From: JBEGQX01 sp041180805
GTDB taxonomy: Bacteria > Planctomycetota > Planctomycetia > Gemmatales > Gemmataceae
DNA: 28,285 bases
Direction: 5' to 3'
Assembly (NCBI GenBank): GCA_041180805.1
Contig: JBEGQX010000158.1
Span: forward strand, 1-28,285
Shown here: piece after piece, positions 1-8,888 of the stretch
Layout of the letters: every line of letters starts with the position of its first letter
Position numbering within the stretch: the stretch's first letter is position 1
Made by a program: the position numbers and the translations under genes
Notes under the pieces: model-generated
The model's database searches: none
What the model saw: only the letters and a program-made list of their open reading frames with translations
What the model was told of the DNA's origin: nothing

Positions 1-1
1 G

Positions 2-406
2 CCCCACCGACCCGGTGGAAGGGACCTGGTTGCCAAGGAAGAGATCATTCGCAGTGAACACCGCCTTTCCCCTGACATTCCCATTCTGTTTTTCGAGGTG
101 GAACGTGGGGATACCAGCGAATTCTATCAAAGACCATTGCTTGAGGTGAAACAGTACGATGGAAGGTTTGTACTGAAGGTTTCGCGCTGTCCATCGATCT
201 CCCATGTGATTGCCGCCACGGCTTTGGAATTAAGCAAGTATGGGAAACCACCTGAAATCCATTTTGGTTGGTCCAACGAAAGTCCGTTGGCTGCGAACCT
301 AAGCTTTTTGTTCTTTGGTGAGGGAAATGTGCCCTGGATGGTTCGGGAACTGATCAAAAAAGCCCAACCTGATCCTGAAAAACAGCCGAGAATTATCATC
401 GGTTGA
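2..406 (+). CDS. C-terminal fragment of an unidentified protein (possibly a permease tail)
   Basis: The reading frame is open from the left edge of the window to a TGA at 404-406, so 134 residues of a longer protein are visible and its start lies outside. The fragment is soluble, with no membrane segment, and looks like a compact alpha/beta domain; it ends in a basic tail (PEKQPRIIIG). Segments such as LSPDIPILFFEVE, GDTSEFYQRPL and PPEIHFGWSNE look conserved rather than random. From memory they resemble the cytosolic C-terminal extension found on some planctomycete APC-type amino-acid permeases. That is a weak recollection and I do not assign the function. The next gene starts 74 bases downstream on the same strand. 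Confidence 0.6.
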   Translation, partial: PHRPGGRDLVAKEEIIRSEHRLSPDIPILFFEVERGDTSEFYQRPLLEVKQYDGRFVLKVSRCPSISHVIAATALELSKYGKPPEIHFGWSNESPLAANLSFLFFGEGNVPWMVRELIKKAQPDPEKQPRIIIG

Positions 407-444
407 TCTTCTTTTGATTGATAAAGAAACGAATTCATCGCTAT

Positions 445-467
445 GATAGTCTCAGATCCTGACTATC
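445..467. promoter_or_regulatory. Perfect 7-bp inverted repeat in front of the M28 peptidase gene
   Basis: GATAGTC at 445-451 and GACTATC at 461-467 are exact reverse complements separated by 9 bases. The right arm ends 13 bases before the ATG at 481 and just upstream of the GGGGAG ribosome-binding site. No T-run follows, so it is a poor rho-independent terminator for the preceding gene. An operator or a 5' UTR hairpin affecting initiation is more likely. A chance occurrence cannot be excluded. Confidence 0.35.
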
Positions 468-480
468 CCGGGGAGCTTAC

Positions 481-2319
481 ATGAACAGATTCATTGGTGT
501 GGTATGTTCTTCATTCGTCGCGGTTTTTTTTCTGCTGCAAGGATGGGCTGCTGAAAAGCTTGATAACACCTCCCTGAAAAATTCCCAGGCAGGGGTTGAT
601 CTCTTTTTCCTGGCTTCCAAGGAGTGCGAGGGCAGGGGGCCCACCACCAAGGGGCTCAATCTTGCCGCCGATTATATTTCGGAAAGTTTCAAAAAAGCTG
701 GTTTGAAACCCATGGGTAAAGATGGCACATACTTCCAGCCTTTTAAAATTTCCGGAGCCAGACTCGATGCCCCCGCAAAGGTGGAATGGAAAAAGGGTTC
801 TGGTGAATCCAAAACGTTGACTGAGGAAATGGTTCAGGGTTTGGGACTTTCGGCTGCTGGCAAGGCGGAAGGAAAACTGCTATTCGCGGGCTTTGGCATG
901 ACGGTTGACGAAGGGAAAAAGTACGACGATTATGCTGGTTTGGATGCCAAGGGAAAAATAGTGATGGTGTTTAGGGATGCCCCAAAGTTTGCGGAAGAAT
1001 CAAAGGTGTTTGACAGCAATGCCAAGAAAAAGCAGGCTGCTTCCCTAACAGAAAAGATATCCAACGCCGCAACCCATGGCGCGCTGGCAGTTCTTTTTGT
1101 AAACGACCGGGAGACTGCCAGGGAAACATCGGATGCCCTGCTTCCATTTGATTACACGGCACTTGCACGAACCACTGCGAAGATTCCAGCCTTTCATGTT
1201 TCCAGAAAGATTGCTGAACAGTGGTTGGGTCGTGAATTGGACAAGGCGCAGGAAAATATTGAAAAGTCCATGAAGCCAGATAGTTCTGAATTGGATGTGG
1301 CTATATCGGTGGATTTACCATTGACCCGTGGCAAGGAGATGGTGCCTCTGAAAAATGTTATCGGCAAACTGGAGGGCAAGGGGCCTTTGGCGGATCAGGT
1401 GGTTGTCATTGGCGCTCACTATGATCATCTGGGTTATGGCGGGCAGGGCAGCCTTTCCAACCAGAAAAAACTTTCCATCCATCATGGCGCGGATGATAAC
1501 GCCTCAGGAACCACGGGCCTTTTGGAGTTGGTTCGCCGTTTCGCATCCAAAAAAGGTTATGAGGGTAGAAGCATTCTTTTCATGGCTTTCAGTGGAGAGG
1601 AATTGGGCTTGCTTGGTTCCAGCTTTTACACCAAGAACCCCGTTTACCCGATCGACAAGACTTCGGTGATGATCAATCTGGACATGATTGGCCGGTTAAG
1701 GCCGGATGAAAAGACCAAAAAAGAAAAGATTCTTCTTGAAGGGACTGGAACAGCCGAGATCTTTGAGCCTTTGCTGCAAAAATGGAATCCAAATGAAAGT
1801 TTCACCTTGGTGAAAAAGCAAAGTGGCTTTGGGCCTAGCGATCATGCTTCTTTCTGCGAGGCTAAAGTTCCCGTGCTTTTCTTCTGGACAGGGGTTCATC
1901 CGGAATATCACACCCCTCTGGATAAGGCGGAAACGATTGATCTTGTCGGTTTGATGAAGATAGTCGGCTTGGTTGAAAATATTGCGGGAGAATTGATTGC
2001 GGATCCCAAGACGCCAAAGTTTGTCGAGGTGAAAGGTTCCAGTACACCAAGGCCCGCCGGTAACATGCCCAGGTTGGGAATTCGCCCTGGATATGAGGAT
2101 GATAAAGACGGAGTTCTGGTGGAGGGTGTCAATGATGGAGACCCGGCTGCCAAGGCTGGAATTCGCAAGGGGGATCGTATCACCGAGATTCAGGGAAAGA
2201 AAGTCGCAAACATTGAAACGTACATGCAGTTGATGGCTGGAGAGAAAAAGGGAACCACCATTCAAGTGACCATTATCCGCGAAAGCAAAAAGATGACCTT
2301 GCCGGTCAAATTGGATTGA
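481..2319 (+). CDS. Secreted M28 family zinc peptidase with PA and PDZ domains
   Basis: This 612-residue exported metallopeptidase probably removes N-terminal residues from peptides in the periplasm. Residues 1-23 form a signal peptide ending at GWAA. Residues about 120-260 fit a protease-associated (PA) insert. The M28 core spans about 285-505 and carries the expected di-zinc set: H313 (GAHYDH), D338 (GADDNASG), E373/E374 (SGEELG), D401 (NLDMIG) and H477 (PEYHTPLD). Residues about 528-612 form a PDZ domain with a carboxylate-loop-like PRLGI and the stretch GDPAAKAGIRKGDRI. ATG 481 is preceded by GGGGAG at a 5-base spacing. All catalytic ligands are present, so the enzyme should be active; whether it is an aminopeptidase, carboxypeptidase or dipeptidase cannot be read from the motifs. 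It is the last plus-strand gene before a convergent minus-strand cluster. Confidence 0.93.
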   Translation: MNRFIGVVCSSFVAVFFLLQGWAAEKLDNTSLKNSQAGVDLFFLASKECEGRGPTTKGLNLAADYISESFKKAGLKPMGKDGTYFQPFKISGARLDAPAKVEWKKGSGESKTLTEEMVQGLGLSAAGKAEGKLLFAGFGMTVDEGKKYDDYAGLDAKGKIVMVFRDAPKFAEESKVFDSNAKKKQAASLTEKISNAATHGALAVLFVNDRETARETSDALLPFDYTALARTTAKIPAFHVSRKIAEQWLGRELDKAQENIEKSMKPDSSELDVAISVDLPLTRGKEMVPLKNVIGKLEGKGPLADQVVVIGAHYDHLGYGGQGSLSNQKKLSIHHGADDNASGTTGLLELVRRFASKKGYEGRSILFMAFSGEELGLLGSSFYTKNPVYPIDKTSVMINLDMIGRLRPDEKTKKEKILLEGTGTAEIFEPLLQKWNPNESFTLVKKQSGFGPSDHASFCEAKVPVLFFWTGVHPEYHTPLDKAETIDLVGLMKIVGLVENIAGELIADPKTPKFVEVKGSSTPRPAGNMPRLGIRPGYEDDKDGVLVEGVNDGDPAAKAGIRKGDRITEIQGKKVANIETYMQLMAGEKKGTTIQVTIIRESKKMTLPVKLD

Positions 2320-2361
2320 TGAGGGAATCGGTTGCCATCGTGGTAATGATTACAACTTTGC

Positions 2362-5199
2362 TTATTGAACGGGCTTGACCCATTTGAACTCTGCAAAAAT
2401 TACCTTGGTGATGTCGGAGCCTTGCTGGGGCTTGAAATGGATTTTTCCAATGCTGGTCCAGCTTTGCAATGTTCTTTGATCAAATCGGTTTTTAAGCTGT
2501 GAGCTTTGGACCGTCATTTCTTGCCAATTATCTGAAGCCTTGATTTCAATATCTGCCAGATAGTGATCCCCTGCGGTTAAGATCAGGTTTTGCGGTTCAG
2601 TGCAGTAGTATTTGAAGTTTAATTGCCCCTTCTCGGGGGATTTCCACTTGGGGTCGGATAGTTGTTCGGTTTCTGAACCTTTCTGATTACTAGTTGGTCG
2701 AAACCCTTTTATGCCCTTTGGGCCTTCCACCTCGGCGATGTTTGTCCATATGCCATGGTTGCTGCCGCTGGAGATAATCTCGGATTCCTTGTCGGTGGCC
2801 CGGGCTTTGCCTAATTTTGAAGGAATTGCGGCCTCAAAATTGGTCGAAAGAACAATAGTGGAATCATAGGTGATGTTGGCAAAACCAAACACATAGTCGT
2901 CCGTATTCAATACTGGCATCTTGGCGGTCCAGGTGCTGCCCTGGTGGATGGCAGGGGTATCCCGCCAGGCACGGGTGAAACTACAGGGGTTTTTAAGTGC
3001 GTAGTAAATTTCCACCTTCCGGATCTTGTCTGGCATGTCGGGTGCAACCACCAGTTCAGGAACACCGGTCGCATCCAGGCGAATGGATGAAACGGGTTGG
3101 CCTGGCCAGTTAATCTTTTTCTCCAGCACGTGTTTGTCCAGCCATAGCATGGAATTCTGTTCAATCTTGTCGGTGTCGTGGTGGCCCCTGGCCTGAATGG
3201 CAAAGCTCCATGGAACCTTCGGATTAAACTTTTTGAAGCTTTCCAGGCCGCGTTCATGGCCTCCGTGGTGGTCATTGGAACCATTCAAGAAAAGCGTTGC
3301 AGCCTGAATGTAAGGAACATGCGCTTCCGGTGCGATGGTGGCAAGATAAATTTCCTCTCCGGGTGATTTTGCTGGCTCGACATAAGGGAGGTTGTACATC
3401 CACACCTGCTTGCTGCGGTAGTAATCGTTGTAGCCTATGCCGAATCTCGCAACAATTGCTTTGATACGGGGGTCGGTTCCAAGATTCCACATCAGGGTTC
3501 CGCCATAGGAATAGCCGGAACCTGCCAACCGCTTGGGATCGACCTCTTTTTGTTTGGCAAGATAGCTCAAAACTCTTCTTTGGATGGCATACCAAATATA
3601 ATCAGAAGTCTGTTTTGGGTCGGTGATGGATTTGCCATCCACGGTTTCCGTGCGAATGACAAATGAAATTCCGCGATCCATGTTTCCATGAGCCAATTTG
3701 GGCGGATACTTGGTGTAATGCTCTCGATTTGCTGTTTTTCCACAGTAATCGTGGGCCATCACTGCCCAGCCTTGTCGGACGTATTCTCGGTTGGGGTTCG
3801 GAGCACCCATCCACCCGTGAACATCCATTAGCCCAGGAGCATTGAGAGCACCTTCTTTCACGCTATAGCGGCAGTAGACTCGAACCTCTTCCCCATTCAC
3901 ATAGGCGCTGATGTAGGAATCCCTGCTAAGAATACCATTCTGGATTTCCTGCTTTACGATCTCCTCTTTGAAATCGCCTTTATTAGGATCGAAGTCCATC
4001 CAGAGTTTTAACGGGTTAAGGGCGGTTTTTATTTGCCCCGTAACAGGAGCACTCTTGGGGTTGCTGGTTTGTTCTTTGGGTAGTGTTTCCTTGGGTAACT
4101 GGCCATCACGCTGGAAAGCTTGCCAATCGGCGGCATATTCCGCATTGATCAGCCAAGATGCAACAGATTTGTTCTGCTGGAATGAATCAAAAGGTGCGAT
4201 AGCAAGAGTTTGGTAGCCACCTTTTTCAGAATCCCAGTTTTTACCCAGATGTCCACTATCTTCAGCAAGGTTTTTCAGGGTAACGGGGCCTTTGGTAGTG
4301 TCGGCATTTACTGGCACCCTTGCAGAAAAAGTATGGCGCAGAAATGAAAAGACCAACGGCCACGTCTTTTCCCCGGGTCCATGCCCTGTCTTTGGCTCTA
4401 CCGCATGGTTCCAAAGGGCCCTGTGGTTTTTCCTCATAGTTTCCACCACGGCAAGGTTCTCACCCTTTGAAGGTCTGGCCAGAAAAGGATCCTCCTCGCC
4501 AAAAATTACCAAGCCGGGCACTTTGGCCGCATCTGGCTGATAGACCTGGAAGGTAATTCCAGGACGCATGGAAACCCAGCCCCATACCCTTTGATTGTCC
4601 ATGGCGGCAAAAAGTGCGGAAAAACCGGTTCCATTGCTATGCCCATAAAGAAACAGTGGTGCGTGTTCCAACTCGGGATGGTTTGATTTTTTGGCAAAAT
4701 CCTTCAACCGATCCTGAATAAGGCTTTTTGGCCAGAAGCCCCGCTGCATGGGGTTACCCAGGAATTTGAAGATTGCCAGATGCAGTTGCCGGGCGAGTTT
4801 TCTTAGTTCAGGGTGTTTGTAAAGGGCCTCGCCGCTTCCATGCCCGGAAATTACCACGATCCCTTTGATAGGCGGCCCCTCTGGAATCCAAAGCTGGAAA
4901 GAGGTATCCTCCTTCTTGCCTTCGCCTTTCAGCTTTACAGCATCTTTCCATTGACCTTCATCAAGTCTCCAAGCCCAGTTTCGTTCAACCACTTGGATTG
5001 AAGATGGGGTGCCCCATTTGGCTTCATCCAGTTTTCCATCCCATGCATTTTGACCCTTTACCCCGGTATTGGCCCGAACCCAGCCAATACTATGGCATTC
5101 CGGCAGTGGAATGGTTTCTGAAAATTCCAAATCCGCCGCATGGGAAATTCCAACCGGGATCAGCCACAAAACAATCAAACCAATGAGGGCATTTTTCAT
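2362..5199 (-). CDS. Secreted protein with two alpha/beta-hydrolase domains and a C-terminal beta-rich domain
   Basis: This 945-residue protein has a signal peptide (residues 1-22, ending SHAA). The first alpha/beta-hydrolase domain, about 100-290, has nucleophile S188 in GHSNG, an acidic candidate at E235-D237 (FGEEDPF) and H273 (TGHGPG). The second, about 400-700, has S564 in GYSYGG, D643 (NGSNDHH) and H673 (RGHHDT), and resembles the prolyl-oligopeptidase/acetyl-xylan-esterase side of the superfamily. Residues about 700-945 are beta-rich, and the final 90 (from GQLNFKYY) could be a carbohydrate-binding sandwich. The N-terminal domain resembles the single-domain hydrolase two genes upstream: both have HPEL followed by hydrophobic residues and a GHS nucleophile elbow. 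Its gene starts 14 bases after the ConA-like gene without a clear Shine-Dalgarno, suggesting translational coupling. Substrate is unknown; an esterase acting on polysaccharide decorations is an inference. Confidence 0.85.
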   Translation of the reverse strand: MKNALIGLIVLWLIPVGISHAADLEFSETIPLPECHSIGWVRANTGVKGQNAWDGKLDEAKWGTPSSIQVVERNWAWRLDEGQWKDAVKLKGEGKKEDTSFQLWIPEGPPIKGIVVISGHGSGEALYKHPELRKLARQLHLAIFKFLGNPMQRGFWPKSLIQDRLKDFAKKSNHPELEHAPLFLYGHSNGTGFSALFAAMDNQRVWGWVSMRPGITFQVYQPDAAKVPGLVIFGEEDPFLARPSKGENLAVVETMRKNHRALWNHAVEPKTGHGPGEKTWPLVFSFLRHTFSARVPVNADTTKGPVTLKNLAEDSGHLGKNWDSEKGGYQTLAIAPFDSFQQNKSVASWLINAEYAADWQAFQRDGQLPKETLPKEQTSNPKSAPVTGQIKTALNPLKLWMDFDPNKGDFKEEIVKQEIQNGILSRDSYISAYVNGEEVRVYCRYSVKEGALNAPGLMDVHGWMGAPNPNREYVRQGWAVMAHDYCGKTANREHYTKYPPKLAHGNMDRGISFVIRTETVDGKSITDPKQTSDYIWYAIQRRVLSYLAKQKEVDPKRLAGSGYSYGGTLMWNLGTDPRIKAIVARFGIGYNDYYRSKQVWMYNLPYVEPAKSPGEEIYLATIAPEAHVPYIQAATLFLNGSNDHHGGHERGLESFKKFNPKVPWSFAIQARGHHDTDKIEQNSMLWLDKHVLEKKINWPGQPVSSIRLDATGVPELVVAPDMPDKIRKVEIYYALKNPCSFTRAWRDTPAIHQGSTWTAKMPVLNTDDYVFGFANITYDSTIVLSTNFEAAIPSKLGKARATDKESEIISSGSNHGIWTNIAEVEGPKGIKGFRPTSNQKGSETEQLSDPKWKSPEKGQLNFKYYCTEPQNLILTAGDHYLADIEIKASDNWQEMTVQSSQLKNRFDQRTLQSWTSIGKIHFKPQQGSDITKVIFAEFKWVKPVQ

Positions 5200-5213
5200 G
5201 ATGTTGCTACAAG

Positions 5214-6002
5214 TTATTGGAGTTTCCAGATTTTCACATCATCCACCCAGACTTTGGATGGGACAAGCATGCTGAACCAGCGTTTGTTGGGATGTGCGAA
5301 ACCTTCGGATCGAAATTTGCCGACGGCTTTGCCATCCATGGAAACACGCATTTCATTTTCCACGACAACAAGCGCCAGATTGTGCCATTCCCTATCTGGC
5401 TTCCAGGCCAAAGTGGTCTGTTTGCTTTTGAATAATGCCTGCAAATCTTCCGGGATGGGCTTTCCTGCCTTTAGTGCCTCATCGCGTTTTCTACGATTCT
5501 CCAGGTTCATTACCCCTGTTTTCCAATCCATAATGGTAATAATGGCTGGTGTAGTGTTCAAAAGTGCATAGCAAAGGTGGCCAGCATGTATGCCCTTGGT
5601 CTCCCTGTCGACAAATCCAATCTGGAGTGATTCCTTTGGACCAATACCAGGGAATTTGAACCTAATGAGAACCCCACCATCCTTGAAGCCGGCTTCGTGG
5701 TGAATGTGCGCCGCGTGGTTGGCTTCTGGTGCACTATCAATCTTCAAAATGCCCTGATCCAGATCAGCCTGTTTTTTGTCAGGAACACGATCAGCAGTCG
5801 CGCTATTCCAGCCATTGCCTATGGCTTTTGAAAGGTTGCCTGATTCTTCGCGATCAAAAGAGTCATGAAAAATCAGGGTACCTTTTGACCGTAAAAGCTT
5901 TAGGTCATCCCAGGTATCATCCTCTGGAGGTTGTGCGAAGATGAATAGCTGTGGCAGGGAAAAAATTACTGCAAACGCAATCGCTCTCATGCACTTCGCC
6001 AT
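5214..6002 (-). CDS. Secreted concanavalin A-like (LamG/DUF1080-type) protein
   Basis: The 262-residue product has a signal peptide (MAKCMRAIAF through IFAQ) followed by a single all-beta domain. Its pattern is that of ConA-like jelly rolls common in planctomycete secretomes: FHDSFDREE near the N-terminus, GVLIRFKF in the middle, EWHNLALVVVENEMRVSMDGK, and a closing WVDDVKIWKL. Such domains bind or cleave glycans; I see no conserved glycosidase dyad that would decide between the two. It lies between two secreted hydrolase genes on the same strand (33 bases downstream of one, 14 upstream of the other), so it is probably co-transcribed with them. An alternative ATG four codons in would leave a slightly shorter signal peptide. 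Confidence 0.75.
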   Translation of the reverse strand: MAKCMRAIAFAVIFSLPQLFIFAQPPEDDTWDDLKLLRSKGTLIFHDSFDREESGNLSKAIGNGWNSATADRVPDKKQADLDQGILKIDSAPEANHAAHIHHEAGFKDGGVLIRFKFPGIGPKESLQIGFVDRETKGIHAGHLCYALLNTTPAIITIMDWKTGVMNLENRRKRDEALKAGKPIPEDLQALFKSKQTTLAWKPDREWHNLALVVVENEMRVSMDGKAVGKFRSEGFAHPNKRWFSMLVPSKVWVDDVKIWKLQ

Positions 6003-6035
6003 GACGGTTCTCTGGTAGTCTGCTTTGGTTGAAGC

Positions 6036-7403
6036 CTATTTGCTGCTGGCTGCTATGGTTGGTTTTGACTTCAGGCCCGTGGTGTTCACGGAAATAACGC
6101 TGTAGGTGTGTTTTTTGCCGGCTTCTGCCTTTGCATCGGTGTATTTCATGGGAACAAGCGGTTGGGTGGGAGTGTCACTATATTGCAGATTTTGAAAGAT
6201 CGGCCTTCCGAACGGGTTCTTGCCTTGCTCGGGGACATTTGCCAGAAACTTTCCATCACGTTCGATGATGAAGCCAGCCAGACCGCTTTCAAGATCCGCT
6301 TCTGCATCCCATGTCAGTTCTGTGCCATTCATCTTGACATTGGTGGGGGCTGGTGGTGCCGTGGTGTCGGAAACTTTGGTGTCCTTCACATATTCCATCC
6401 AGGCCCTGGCGATCTTTTCATTTGGAAGCCATGCGGCTTTATGAGGTTCGCCTTGGAACTTTGCCATGGGGGTTGCCTCGGTGCCGGTGATGGGTGCCAG
6501 CCACACATTGCTGGTGGGCATTGCATTCAAAGGAGAACCTGGGGTCTTGGAAAGTCGTGCCTCCAGGCAGGCATCCAGCCAAAGGATGGCCATGTAGCGC
6601 TGGTTGCCACATTCATGGCTGGAAAGTGGGTCTACGGCTACGCTTATGATTCCACCCTTGGAACGAACTTCGTTGAAGAAGGTTTCATTGGCTGGCCAAA
6701 CACCGCCAAAGCGGCTGTCTTTCACGGTCACGCCTTCCTTGGTTCCCGGGTTGCACATGACCGGCACTTTCAGAGCTGCTTCAGGAAGCTTGTGAGCCTT
6801 GATGCTGGATCGCTCGGGATTTTCCTTGAGCAGTGGGACGCCAGACCGCAGCCAGGCCGCTGCAACTTTTTCAGGGTGAAGCATGACCATTCCCCCAGCC
6901 CAATGGCCACCACCACTATGCCCCCATAGCGCCCATGGAACCATGGCTAATTCCGGATGACCGGATTTCGCTCCGAGATCGGCAAGGCATTTTTGAAATG
7001 CCGCGCTGGAGCCATTGCGCGGGTCGCACCACATCTGGCAATCGGCTTTGTCTGGTTGCTCGTACGATGGCGCAAGCAGTGCACAATCGTGTTTCCTGGC
7101 AAGGGCCTGCCAGTGAAGGTCATAGGCTCCTGTAAGGCCTGACTTGCAAGATCCTTCACCGCAACCATGCTGGTGGACAATCACGCCACGGAGAGTTTTA
7201 ACTCCCTTGGGAATCCAAATGGTGTAATTGACGGGAAAAATCAGCTCACCCGGCTTGGCGGATGCCTCGTAGCGAACTCTGTAGTAGGGTGGCTCTGCGG
7301 CAGGGAAAACATCGTAAGGGGCTTTTTGCGCTTGGGTTTGGCTGCCATCCATTGCAAGAATTAAAAACGCAATCGCCGAGGCTCGAAGCATTGTTTTTGT
7401 CAT
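6036..7403 (-). CDS. Secreted alpha/beta hydrolase with FN3-like C-terminal domain
   Basis: I start this 455-residue protein at the ATG at 7403 (MTKTMLRASA), which has GGAAA upstream and begins a normal signal peptide, rather than at the in-frame TTG at 7424. The hydrolase core, about 55-290, has nucleophile S163 in GHSGGG and a likely catalytic H263 in SSHECG. Several Cys residues (CGEGSC, DCQMWC) suggest disulphides, consistent with export. Residues about 347-455 (TTAPPAPTNVKM to the end) are an FN3-like module, probably for adhesion or substrate binding. Its core is related to the first domain of the 945-residue neighbour. A 153-base gap separates it from the MFS gene upstream, so it may have its own promoter. 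The substrate is not determinable; a carbohydrate esterase is one possibility. Confidence 0.85.
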   Translation of the reverse strand: MTKTMLRASAIAFLILAMDGSQTQAQKAPYDVFPAAEPPYYRVRYEASAKPGELIFPVNYTIWIPKGVKTLRGVIVHQHGCGEGSCKSGLTGAYDLHWQALARKHDCALLAPSYEQPDKADCQMWCDPRNGSSAAFQKCLADLGAKSGHPELAMVPWALWGHSGGGHWAGGMVMLHPEKVAAAWLRSGVPLLKENPERSSIKAHKLPEAALKVPVMCNPGTKEGVTVKDSRFGGVWPANETFFNEVRSKGGIISVAVDPLSSHECGNQRYMAILWLDACLEARLSKTPGSPLNAMPTSNVWLAPITGTEATPMAKFQGEPHKAAWLPNEKIARAWMEYVKDTKVSDTTAPPAPTNVKMNGTELTWDAEADLESGLAGFIIERDGKFLANVPEQGKNPFGRPIFQNLQYSDTPTQPLVPMKYTDAKAEAGKKHTYSVISVNTTGLKSKPTIAASSK

Positions 7404-7556
7404 GATGAGATTTCCAAAAAGCAAAGTAAAGGTGGGTCAGCTATCTGGCAAGTTCAAGGAACATAAGTCATCCTAACTTCCCGTTTGTTTGTTCGCCACA
7501 ATTATGAACAGGCTGTTGAAATATTTTTTCTCAGGGAGAATTCTTGGAAGCAATTC

Positions 7557-8861
7557 TTACTCAACGGTGCGCTCTGCATTGATTAACAAGGCGGCAATTG
7601 CGGCGACGACATAGCCGGCAGAAAACATGATAAAGGCCTCATGCCAGTCTCCATTGGCATCCCATTTTTCCAGAACAATCGGAACTAAAAAAGGCGTGGT
7701 GGCGGCGCCAAAATTGCCCCACATATTCCCCCATCCAAACACCGCCGCGGGGTTTTTCCCGCCGATATCTTGCATATAGGCCCAAATGCCCGGCACACTT
7801 AGGTCGGTGGCAAAAGCTACCACCGAAGCCGCTGCTATGAACGCCCAGGCTGATTCTAGTTGCAGGCAGGAAAGGTAGGCAACGATGGCAAGAACATAAG
7901 AGCCAATCATGGGTATGGATCTACCCCAGCGTTTGCCGAGCTTGCGAACGGAAAAATCGGTAAGGGGGCCGCCACTTAGAGTGCCAACGATCCCTGCAAA
8001 AAGTACCAAAGTGGACATCAACCCACCCAAACCCGGGTCAACCTGTTTGACATCCTTCAAGTACTTTGGCAGCCAAGTGACCAGAAAAACCCATCCAATA
8101 TTGATTCCAAACTGGAGTGAGCACATACACCAGAGTGGTCCACTTTTTAGGAGTGGCATGATGGATGGGAAGCGAAGGGCATCTTTGGAATTGGTTAAAG
8201 TTGTATTGTCATCAACAAGGTTAATCTCAGCCTGATTGCAAGCGGGGTGATCCGATGGTTTTTCCCGAACCATTTTTCGGAATAGTACGGCAACCAGCAA
8301 GCCAGATAGGCCATAAGCAATCAGGACACCGCGCCAGCCAAGAATGTCGCGTAACAACCAGGCGGTAAGGAGCGGTGCGGTCGCTCCCCCCAGTCTGCCA
8401 CCGAACGATACCAAAGAGCTGGCTGTACCGCGCTTAAGGGGAGGGATCCATCTTTTGATAAGGCTACTGGCAGTGGGATAACAGCCTGCCTGGGCAAAAC
8501 CAAACAGCATTCTTGCAATAAAAAGCATGGCAAATCCATTTGCAAGGCCCGTGAACATGGTGCATATGGACCAGATGATAATGTACACCGGAAGCATGAT
8601 TCTGGAACCAAGGCGATCCGAAAGCCAGCCAGCAGGAACCTGGCCAAGTGCGTAGGTGAAAAAAAAAGCGGATAGGATGGCGCCGGTTTCCTTTTCGGAA
8701 AGCAAGAGAGTGTTACGGAAGTCATCCAGCTTGGCTATTTCCGCTATGCAGATGCGATCCAGATACATGGTGAACGCCACAAGCGTGGTAATGCCAATAA
8801 TCTGGTGGCGAACCCCGGTTGGGTTTGGTGAACTTTCGGAAATACCCGTGCTGGTATTCAT
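7557..8861 (-). CDS. MFS transporter, anion:cation symporter (ACS) family, probable sugar-acid importer
   Basis: The 434-residue inner-membrane protein has the 12-helix layout of the major facilitator superfamily. Diagnostic segments include YLDRICIAEIA in helix 1, the loop motif GWLSDRLGSRI between helices 2 and 3, RMLFGFAQAGCYPTA in helix 4, and the central-loop EKPSDHPACNQAEI typical of ACS members such as ExuT, GudP and DgoT. Those relatives import hexuronates, glucarate or galactonate with protons. The preceding genes on the same strand encode a mannonate dehydratase and an acid-sugar dehydratase, which supports an aldonate or uronate cargo. I use ATG 8861 rather than TTG 8864. The start is 27 bases after the dehydratase stop, consistent with one operon. 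The exact substrate is inferred only from context. Confidence 0.9.
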   Translation of the reverse strand: MNTSTGISESSPNPTGVRHQIIGITTLVAFTMYLDRICIAEIAKLDDFRNTLLLSEKETGAILSAFFFTYALGQVPAGWLSDRLGSRIMLPVYIIIWSICTMFTGLANGFAMLFIARMLFGFAQAGCYPTASSLIKRWIPPLKRGTASSLVSFGGRLGGATAPLLTAWLLRDILGWRGVLIAYGLSGLLVAVLFRKMVREKPSDHPACNQAEINLVDDNTTLTNSKDALRFPSIMPLLKSGPLWCMCSLQFGINIGWVFLVTWLPKYLKDVKQVDPGLGGLMSTLVLFAGIVGTLSGGPLTDFSVRKLGKRWGRSIPMIGSYVLAIVAYLSCLQLESAWAFIAAASVVAFATDLSVPGIWAYMQDIGGKNPAAVFGWGNMWGNFGAATTPFLVPIVLEKWDANGDWHEAFIMFSAGYVVAAIAALLINAERTVE

Positions 8862-8888
8862 CAAGTGCCGCCAGCCCTTTTGTAAGGT

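Noticed and set aside
1696..2265. 189-codon minus-strand frame within the M28 peptidase
   Set aside because: Shadow of the peptidase and PDZ coding sequence; no family features and no ribosome-binding site.
2343..2353. GTAATGATTAC palindrome between the convergent M28 and double-hydrolase genes
   Set aside because: Too short and with a one-base centre; expected by chance and no gene starts there.
6108..6929. 273-codon open frame on the plus strand inside the FN3-tailed hydrolase gene
   Set aside because: It lies antisense to a gene with a clear signal peptide and active-site motifs; its translation is Cys/His/Gly-rich with no recognisable domain.
6036..7403. Glucuronoyl esterase (CE15) assignment for the FN3-tailed hydrolase, suggested by the uronate context
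   Set aside because: The nucleophile motif is GHSGGG, not the GCSRxG typical of CE15, so context alone is not enough.
7537..7557. 6-bp inverted repeat (AGAATT/AATTCT) at the end of the MFS gene as a terminator
   Set aside because: The stem is AT-only apart from one pair and is followed on the minus strand by CCCTGAG rather than a T-run.
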